DNA of 64,000 bases from Gigaspora margarita (taxonomy: Eukaryota; Glomeromycota; Glomeromycetes; Diversisporales; Gigasporaceae): assembly GCA_009809945.1 (NCBI GenBank), contig WTPW01000674.1, positions 279,572 through 343,571 on the forward strand, read 5' to 3'. Positions within the stretch are counted from its first letter, which is position 1, and each line of letters starts with the position of its first letter. Below are positions 57,476 to 64,000 of this stretch, in pieces. Both the position numbers and the translations under genes were made by a program. The notes beneath the pieces were generated by a model. The model had not been told where the DNA came from. It did no database searches and saw nothing but the letters and a program-made list of their open reading frames with translations.

Positions 57476-57890
57476 TAGTGTATAAAATTCATGTGCACTA
57501 TGTGTATTTTTTTAATTTTGTTTAGTGAGACCAATTTTTTAAATTAGATATATATTAGTATATAAAATATTAAGAAAATATATACATGTTTCATGTAAAA
57601 AGATTTATTTATACATATTTTAAAAGTTTTAATGTATTATCTTTAATCTAAGCTCAAAAATTTTTGTGCACAAAATTGTGCACTATTATATAGTGCACAA
57701 TTTTGCACAAAAATTTTGATTAAAGATAATGCATTAAAACTTTTATGATAAGTACAAATAAATTTTTTTATATGAAACATGTATATATTTTCTTAATATT
57801 TTATATACTAATATATATCTAATTTAAAAAATTGGTCTTACTAAACAAAATTAAAAAAATACACATAGTGCACATGAATTTTATATACTG
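57476..57890. mobile_element. hAT MITE that is a near-perfect palindrome (415 bp)
   Basis: Termini TAGTGTATAAAATTCATG / complement of CAGTATATAAAATTCATG. Perfect 8-bp TSD, CTGGTCAT (57468-57475, 57891-57898). The arms (~200 bp) are about 97% complementary and meet at CACTATTATATAGTG. A transcript would form one long hairpin. Confidence 0.95.
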
Positions 57891-58281
57891 CTGGTCATAA
57901 CTCAAAATTTAGTATATGAAACTACTTTTCAAGTTTTAGCAAAAAAAAATTCCTTGCAAAATTTTACTATAAAACACTTTTTCTCCCGCCTATACACTAC
58001 TCTTAGCTCACTCTAACTCTAACCAATAAAAAATAGGTTATTTTAATTGTTTTGATTTTATGTTATACATGATCTTATGATCTGCCATGGATGCGACAAC
58101 ATCATATCTGCATTGTATAAATTCTCTCTTATAATAAAAATCATAAAAAAATATATGAATTTACTATAAAAGTTGAGCTAAAGATCTTTCTTGGCTTAAC
58201 TAATTAACTTAATTGATAATCTGCCTGTCAACTGGAGAATGGCGAAATATATCATTCTTTCATCTAAAATTTTTTTCTTAC

Positions 58282-59455
58282 TAGTGCTTGGACCCAGATA
58301 TCCGATTACCCGTTTTACTGTAACTGTTTATAAAAAGCTGCATCCGGATAACTGTCAGTTTTTTAGTTGCGGATATCTGGATAAACCCTACGGTTAACTG
58401 GATAACCTTTCAGATATTCAAATAATCATACAGATACCTGGATAATCTGGATAACCTAGGATATCACTGCATAGCGGTCATTAAATCTGATTGGTCAATC
58501 ATTGACACATATACCCCACATATATTATCTAACTTTGAATTGTTGGCGAATTGTATAGAGAAACCGAATACATATTCTGAAACTACTCCTTTCACTTTAT
58601 ATTGTCAAAATAATCACGAAAACGGAGGAATAATTATGAGGGCACATTTTTTGTTAAATTTTTGTTGTATTTAAGAATCTCTAAAATAATAGGAATAGCT
58701 TTTTTTGTAGTTAGATCTCTTGCACGCGAGTTTGTTCTCAAGATAGCTAGTACATTTAGCTTATACTTGTTAGACGAAGCTGTAGATTTTAATATTGATG
58801 AAAATCGAAACTGGGATCAACTTTTGTAATCTTAAAATCTAATGAGTAAAACTGAAAAACTGGTCGAAACTATTGGAAGATAAGTCTGAGTTTCGCGTAC
58901 TTTTTACTTGCAGTTGTATATTAATATTAATTATTTTTCTTATTATTTATTGTTAGCAATTTAATTTTGATACAAAGCTTTTCATACACGCATCTAATAG
59001 ATTGTTATTTAAAATGTTATTATTTATTGTTAGCAATTTAATTTTGATACAAAGCTTTTCATACATGCATCTAATAGATCGTTATTTAAAATTTAAGATA
59101 TCGATATTTTTTTAAATCTAATCGAATTATATGTATGGCAATGACTATTAGCCAAGTAATAGATTATTGTAATTGTTAAAATTTTAAAAAGTGCATCTTT
59201 TATTTAATTAATACTGTCATATTTGGCGAAGTATTTTCTTTGAGTTCGTTTTAGTGTAAGTCTATTAGGCAAAAATTAACCAATCGAAATGAAAGCCCGA
59301 TATGCGCGAATACCCGCAGGTACCCGTGGATACCTGTGAGGTTATCCATTTAAAAATGATGGATAACGGTTACTATCTGTGAGACATTTATAACACCCGG
59401 ATATCCAATTAACTGTGCGGATATCCAGATAAGGGGTTCACGGGTCCAACCTCTA
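58282..59455. mobile_element. Non-autonomous hAT element (1,174 bp) with GGATATCC arrays
   Basis: Ends TAGTGCTTGGACCC / complement of TAGAGGTTGGACCC; perfect 8-bp TSD, TTTCTTAC (58274-58281, 59456-59463). The empty site TTCTTACTAAGTT is visible in sister repeats (for example ~59665). Subterminal zones (58295-58465, 59300-59440) are dense in GGATATCC/GGATAACC/ACCCGGATA. Interior is ordinary sequence with a 79-bp tandem duplication (58940-59098) and no long frame. Confidence 0.95.
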
Positions 59456-60015
59456 TTTCTTACTAAGTTAATGATACATGTTCACTAATTGAAAGTTGTA
59501 GAGCTCATCGAAATGCATCTAATGGTAGTTAGATCATCCAAATCAGTCCAGTAGATGGTGGGATATCGTTGAAAAACGATTGGCTGACTATATAAAATCC
59601 TGTGATAGAGATTATATATGAAAACCACTATAGGCGAAATGTGGCATGCTTCTATCTAAAAGTTTTTTCTTACTAAGTTAACGGCACATATCCACTAATT
59701 AAAAGTTGTAGAGCTCGTCGAGATGCATCTAACAGTGGTTAGATTATCCAAATCAGCCCAGTGGATGGTGAAATATCGTCATAAAATCTCCATGTAAACA
59801 AACATTGTTTACATAGAGATTTTATATAGTCAGCCAATCGTTTTTCGATGATATCTCACCATTCACCAGGCCGATTTGGATGACCTAACCACTGTTAGAT
59901 GCGTCTCAATGAGCTCTACAACTTTCAATTAGTGAACATGTACCGTTAATTTAGTAAGAAAAAAACTTTTAGATGGAAGCATGCCACATTTCGCCTATAG
60001 TAATTTTCATATGTA

Positions 60016-61341
60016 AGGGAGCTTCCAGAAATTAGCTGATTTTTTTTTACTATGAGCCCACCTCACCCCTAACCCACCCACCCACACCTGATACCCCAAT
60101 TAGCCAATCAGATTTTACGATTATTAAAAAGTTAAATATAACATTTAATAGTAAATAACTTTTGATCTACTGAACCAAATTTGATGATTTAACTACCAAA
60201 ATAATCCTCTCAACAAGAGGATTCTAGCAAGTCTAAAATTGGTAAAATCCAATCACAGGATCCTGTGATCAGGATAGATTTGTGTTACTATAAAAGTTCT
60301 ATAATTTATTAAATAATTATAACCCATTTATAGTAACACAAATTTATTTCGATCTTAGGATTCTGTGATTAGATTTTAACGATTTTGGGCTTGTTAGAAT
60401 CCTCTCATTGAGAGGATCATTTTGGTAGTAAAATCATCAAAATCGGCCCAGTAGATCGGAAGTTATTAAAAATAAAATTTAATATTTAATTGTTAATAAC
60501 TTCTGATCTGCGGGGTCGATTTTGATGATTTTACTACCAAAATGATCCTCTCAATGAGAGGATTCTAACAAGCCCAAAATTGTTAAAATCTAATTACAGA
60601 ATCCCAAGATCGAAATAAATTTGTATTACTATAAATAGGTTATAATTATTTAATAAATTATAGAACTTTTATAGTAACACAAATCTATTCTGATCACAGG
60701 ACCCTGTGATTGAATTTTAACAATTTTGGGCTCGCTAGAATCCTCTCATTAAGAGGATCATTTTGGTAGTTGAATCATCAAATTTGATCCAGTAGATCAA
60801 ACGTTATTAATTATTAAATATTATTAATAAATTTATAATTTTGGTCAAAAATAATTTTGCAACTTTGGCCGGAATTATGAAAATTTGGCCGGAATTACAC
60901 CTGATACTTCAGCTGACCCACCCACAGGGACACGAAAAAATATTGATATATATAGATCAATATAAATCGATATTTTTAGGCCAAATCATAGGGAAATCGA
61001 TATTTTTACAATTTTTTATTCAGTGTAACTACACCATTTCAGGCAAAATTAAAAGTATAATTTGGGCCGGGCAATATGAATTTGGCCAACCTAAAATGTC
61101 AGCAGGTTTCGGAGATGTAGACAATTAGCTAACAAAATTTCCATTAGCTTCCTGAACTTAGATGCTGATCACATTATTTAATATTACACCAAATCTTAAA
61201 TTATTATTGGTCAATCATGGGCATATCGATATAAATCGATATTTTTGACCAAATCGATATAAATTTTTTGCTAAATCAAATTGATATTTTTCCGGGTTCC
61301 TGCCCACCCACCCAGAAATCAGCTAATTTCTGGAAGTTTCC
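60016..61341. mobile_element. F1 element copy C, carrying a nested hAT MITE
   Basis: Ends AGGGAGCTTCCAGAAATTAG / complement of GGAAACTTCCAGAAATTAGC, flanked by TA. The sister foldback arm (~59605) shows the empty TA site, so the borders are firm. The body has four GATCCTCTC-AATGAGAGGATT stems and GGTAGTAAAATCATCAAAAT-type blocks. A 95-codon frame at 60841-61128 is a chance reading across the nested MITE. Confidence 0.9.
60925..61302. mobile_element. hAT MITE with ATCGATAT arrays (378 bp)
   Basis: Ends CAGGGACACGAAAAAATAT / complement of CAGGAACCCGGAAAAATAT; perfect 8-bp TSD, CCCACCCA (60917-60924, 61303-61310). Both subterminal parts are rich in ATATCGATATAAATCGAT. The unique centre (61020-61140) has about 40% GC. 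The motif content matches the ends of the 37498-40754 element. Confidence 0.95.
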
Positions 61342-61604
61342 TAATCTCCGTCATGGGATTTTATATAGTTGACCAATCGTTTTTCGATGATATCTCGCCA
61401 TCCACTAGACTGATTTGGATAATCTAACCACTGTTAGATGCATCTTGACGAGTCTCAACTTTCAATTAATGAACATGTATCATTAACTTAGTAAGAAAAA
61501 AAATTTTAGATAGAAGAACGCCACATTTTGCTATTCTCTAGTTAATAGACAGATTATCAATTAAAATTAAATTTGTGGATATATAAAACAAAAAAGAAGA
61601 TAGG

Positions 61605-62260
61605 ATATGGCGACATAGTATAGCTGGCTTGTTGTCACCCCAAGCCTATGTAATGAGACAGCCCGAGTTCGATTCCCACCAAGAGAAAAATTCACTTTTA
61701 ACATTATACTATCTGCATTACAGTGTAACTGCATTCTGTGATACAAAGTCGGGTCAGTAGATCTGTAACCTGGATCATACTGATTATCAGGAGCCAACTA
61801 ACTTGTGTGATATTACATGAGGAAAAAGGAAGTGTTCGGGTAACTGAAAGCTGACTGACTTGGGTACTATTACACAAGGAAAAAGAAGGTGCAGAAATCT
61901 TGGGACAAGCAGGATAAAACAGGAAATAGGCTTGGGCAAGACCCGAGTGAAGAGGTAGCAGAACTTTTGATGGTACTACAGGAACCAGATGGTAACTGAT
62001 CAGAAGACTGGACAAGCAAAAGCTTCTATGGCAAAAGGAGGCATACCAACTTGGTCACCAGAGTCGCACCGAAGGAAAAGGACCTATATTATAGAAGTAG
62101 GAACCAAGAAAAAAGAGACTATAAGGTACTTAAAGCCTGACTGACTGATCCTTCCGGGCTAACTGGATTGGTAGTTTAGAATTCTGGAAAAAGGATCCTG
62201 GTAAGGGAATAGAGTACTGGGGTTCAGTAAACTTCACAAGGGTGGTACACAGGTCAAAAA
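61605..62260 (+). mobile_element. Second SINE-family copy, tRNA-headed, truncated or diverged 3' end
   Basis: Begins ATGGCGACATAGTATAGCTGG, with A-box TAGTATAGCTGG and B-box GAGTTCGATTCC as in a tRNA. It shares with 2768-3770 the blocks GACCCGAGTGAAGAGGTAGC, AGAGTCGCACC, AGGAAAAGGACCTAT, AGAAGTAG(G)AACCAAG and CCTTCCGGGCTA in the same order. GC is near 45-48%. No poly-A tail or TSD found. The two short minus-strand frames here are chance readings. Confidence 0.75.
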
Positions 62261-62264
62261 CCAA

Positions 62265-62750
62265 TATATCAGGTATCTATCGGGTACCATATAACTATAA
62301 TTAAAAAAATGATAAAATGCTACATATCAGTGACCTATTATATATATATCGTATAGTTTGGTTAATCTTACATATATTGGGTACCCGATATGTATACAGT
62401 TGACCCTCTCAAAACCGATCCTGTCAAAACCGATAACCTGTCAAATCTGATAAAAAATTAATCTACCAAGTCCGTTCCCGTTATATAAATCTAATAGTTT
62501 ATAATGTTTTCAAATCTGATAACTTCTCAAACCTGATACAAATCCTGTTTACCATGCATACCGATTTTGAGAGGGTCGACTGTATGTAATAAAAATAAAT
62601 TTTAAATCTATATATATTATAATTCTAAATTATTGTTTACAATACAAATATCCTATAGATTCAAAAAAATATATCCTTTAAAATATAAAAAATAATTTTA
62701 CCACTTAAATTTTTTTTTAATTTGATACATATCGGGTACCCGATAAATAT
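62265..62750. mobile_element. Element with TATCGGGTACCCGATA ends, interrupted by a pogo-like MITE
   Basis: Left AGGTATCTATCGGGTACC, inner GGGTACCCGATATGTAT and right ATACATATCGGGTACCCGATA are arranged around 62397-62582. The palindromic GGGTACCC motif recurs at each end. Borders and superfamily are uncertain. Confidence 0.45.
62397..62582. mobile_element. pogo/Tc1-like MITE (186 bp)
   Basis: TIR CAGTTGACCCTCTCAAAACC / complement of CAGTCGACCCTCTCAAAATC; TA on both sides. CAGT(T/C)GACCCTCT ends are typical of pogo/Tigger-type Tc1-mariner elements. The interior has repeated TCTGATAAC and TCAAAACCGAT motifs. Confidence 0.85.
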
Positions 62751-64000
62751 AGTATTAATTAGCAATAAAAATTTCTAATTGTTACAAATTGTTAATAATA
62801 ATTTTTAAACAATTAATAAATAAATTATCCAATAAAAAATAATTCAATCAATAATTTAATCAAACCATTCATTATATTAATGATCATTTGTATTTATTTA
62901 GTATATTCAAGGGAAATTAATATATATACATCATGCATCCAAATTTACAAAACCATCAATATCTCTATGAATTTTAATATTTTTTCATAAAAATTAAAAT
63001 TTTACAAGTTGAAGTGCTACAAGTTTGATAAGTAAAAATTTTTAAATTAGCATAACAGAATATTTTATAAATCATCATCAAATTGTGGTTTATTTTGAAA
63101 AAACAAAAAAACATATATTACGAAGCTGCGCTGAAATTGTTTATATTAAAGATATTTTTATGAGTTCTTGACCAAATTCAATGAACATTTTATAAATATA
63201 AAAAAAAATAGCTTTAGAGAGGTAACAGTCAGATCCTAGGCCTACCATTAAAGGTTATAACTGCACTTAAGAAAGCTATTTATTATAAAGAATACAATAA
63301 ATAACATATTTTTGCGGACCAAACAATCACTTTTGCTTAAGTACTGAGCTACCTAATGGTAATTATGAGCCCATTTAGTCTCATAACAAACATAGTCAGA
63401 GGCCCTATTGCTTATTATTAGAGACGAAATTTTTTGCTTGACTAAATCTACTCGTCCAAATAGCTCTAGCAATTGTTTTATCAACACAAAAGGTAAAAGA
63501 ATTAAACTGCTAAAAAGATTTTATATTGATTTTATAAATAAAAAATAAAAACGAGAGACAAACATAAATAAAAAAAAAAATTATTATAAATAAATAAGTT
63601 AAAATAAAAAAAAATTAATTTAAAATAATAAATAAATTGTACGCCAAAAAGCGCTAATAAATTTAAATTAATAAAAAAAAAAGGTAAAAAAAGAAAATTA
63701 AATATAAAGTATAAAGCGAAGAAAAATAAAAAAAAATTAAAAAAATAAAATAATAAAATAAAAAATAAATAAAAAACGTTAAAAAAAATAAATGATAAAA
63801 AAAAAATAAAAATAATAAAAATAAGGAAAAATGTTTCTGGTGACATGTCACCATGGCGACCCTATATGATCAGCCAATCATTTTACAGATTGCCGATCAT
63901 ATAAATAAATGTTTTTTTTTATTTTTTTGATTTATTTTTTTTTTCTATTTGTTTTATTATTTTTTTTTATTTATTTATTAACTTTTAATTTTTTTTTTTT
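62751..64000. other. AT-rich end of window, no gene recognised
   Basis: 63190-63500 is slightly GC-richer (AGATCCTAGGCCTACC, GAGGCCCTATTGC) without an open frame. 63530-63830 is A-rich low complexity producing Phe-rich minus-strand frames that I reject. 63840-63900 (GACATGTCACCATGGCGACC) may begin another element that continues beyond the window. Confidence 0.5.

Larger units (their letters stand above)
58050..61560. mobile_element. Foldback-family cluster (F2) hosting two nested insertions
   Basis: Arms with AGTTGTAGAGCTCATCG, CATTTCGCCTATAG and TTTATATAGTCAGCCAATCG recur at 58200-58281, 59456-59990 and 61345-61560 in both orientations, with an inner hairpin centre at ~59805 (TAAACAAACATTGTTTACAT). 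It is broken by the hAT element 58282-59455 and F1 copy C. Outer borders uncertain. Confidence 0.6.

Noticed and set aside
61567-62015. Minus-strand frames of 76 and 103 residues
   Set aside because: They overlap the second SINE copy antisense to its tRNA-like head and share no similarity with the equivalent frames in the first copy.

Overview
The window looks like repeat-rich nuclear DNA of an early-diverging fungus. It is very AT-rich, with short fungal-type introns (GTATGT/GTACGT-like donors, CTAAC branch sites), no rRNA and no prokaryotic gene organisation. I favour an arbuscular mycorrhizal (Glomeromycotina, Rhizophagus-like) genome because of the dense hAT relics, degraded Ty3/gypsy elements and composition. 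That assignment is an inference.

Layout: 1-429 holds a broken hypothetical coding fragment. 2474-3990 is a decayed hAT-transposase-like relic split by a GC-rich, tRNA-headed SINE with a poly-A tail and a perfect 15-bp target-site duplication (TSD). 4-12 kb is gene-poor sequence with simple repeats. 12213-14504 is the only gene I consider intact: 11 exons, 442 aa, with a coiled coil, His/Pro/Ser repeats and one RRM. 15-33 kb is a mosaic of inverted-repeat elements. 33464-46484 is one minus-strand Ty3/gypsy retrotransposon (gag, protease, an unusual Cys-rich/zinc-knuckle region, RT, RNase H, integrase, and an extra 3' reading frame). It is broken by stops, a frameshift and three later insertions. 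46.5-62.6 kb is again nested transposons, with a second SINE-family copy at 61.6 kb. The last 1.4 kb shows nothing recognisable.

The most interesting material is in the non-autonomous DNA elements. Ten have hAT-style ends and 8-bp (or 7-bp, or 6-7 of 8) TSDs, and an eleventh has an 8-bp TSD with less typical ends. Several carry arrays of a family-private short motif (GGATC, CAAATTTGA, GGATATCC, TTGTCCAAA, ATCGAT). The insertion in the gypsy RT gene (37498-40754) contains about seven tandem ~133-bp units on the minus strand. Each looks like one 60-nt phase-symmetric exon coding a ~20-residue repeat, followed by a short intron with ACTAAC-type branch site and CAG/TAG acceptor. The array ends in a terminal exon with a stop and AATAAA-rich sequence. 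Similar T-rich, intron-like arrays occur in the elements at ~51.4-53.8 kb and, less clearly, 18.1-19.6 kb. Other points are a strong bias of in-frame stops toward TGA at plausible Trp positions in the gypsy element, a >2-kb nested palindrome around 49.98 kb, and a suspicious duplicated flank beside the 835-bp assembly gap.
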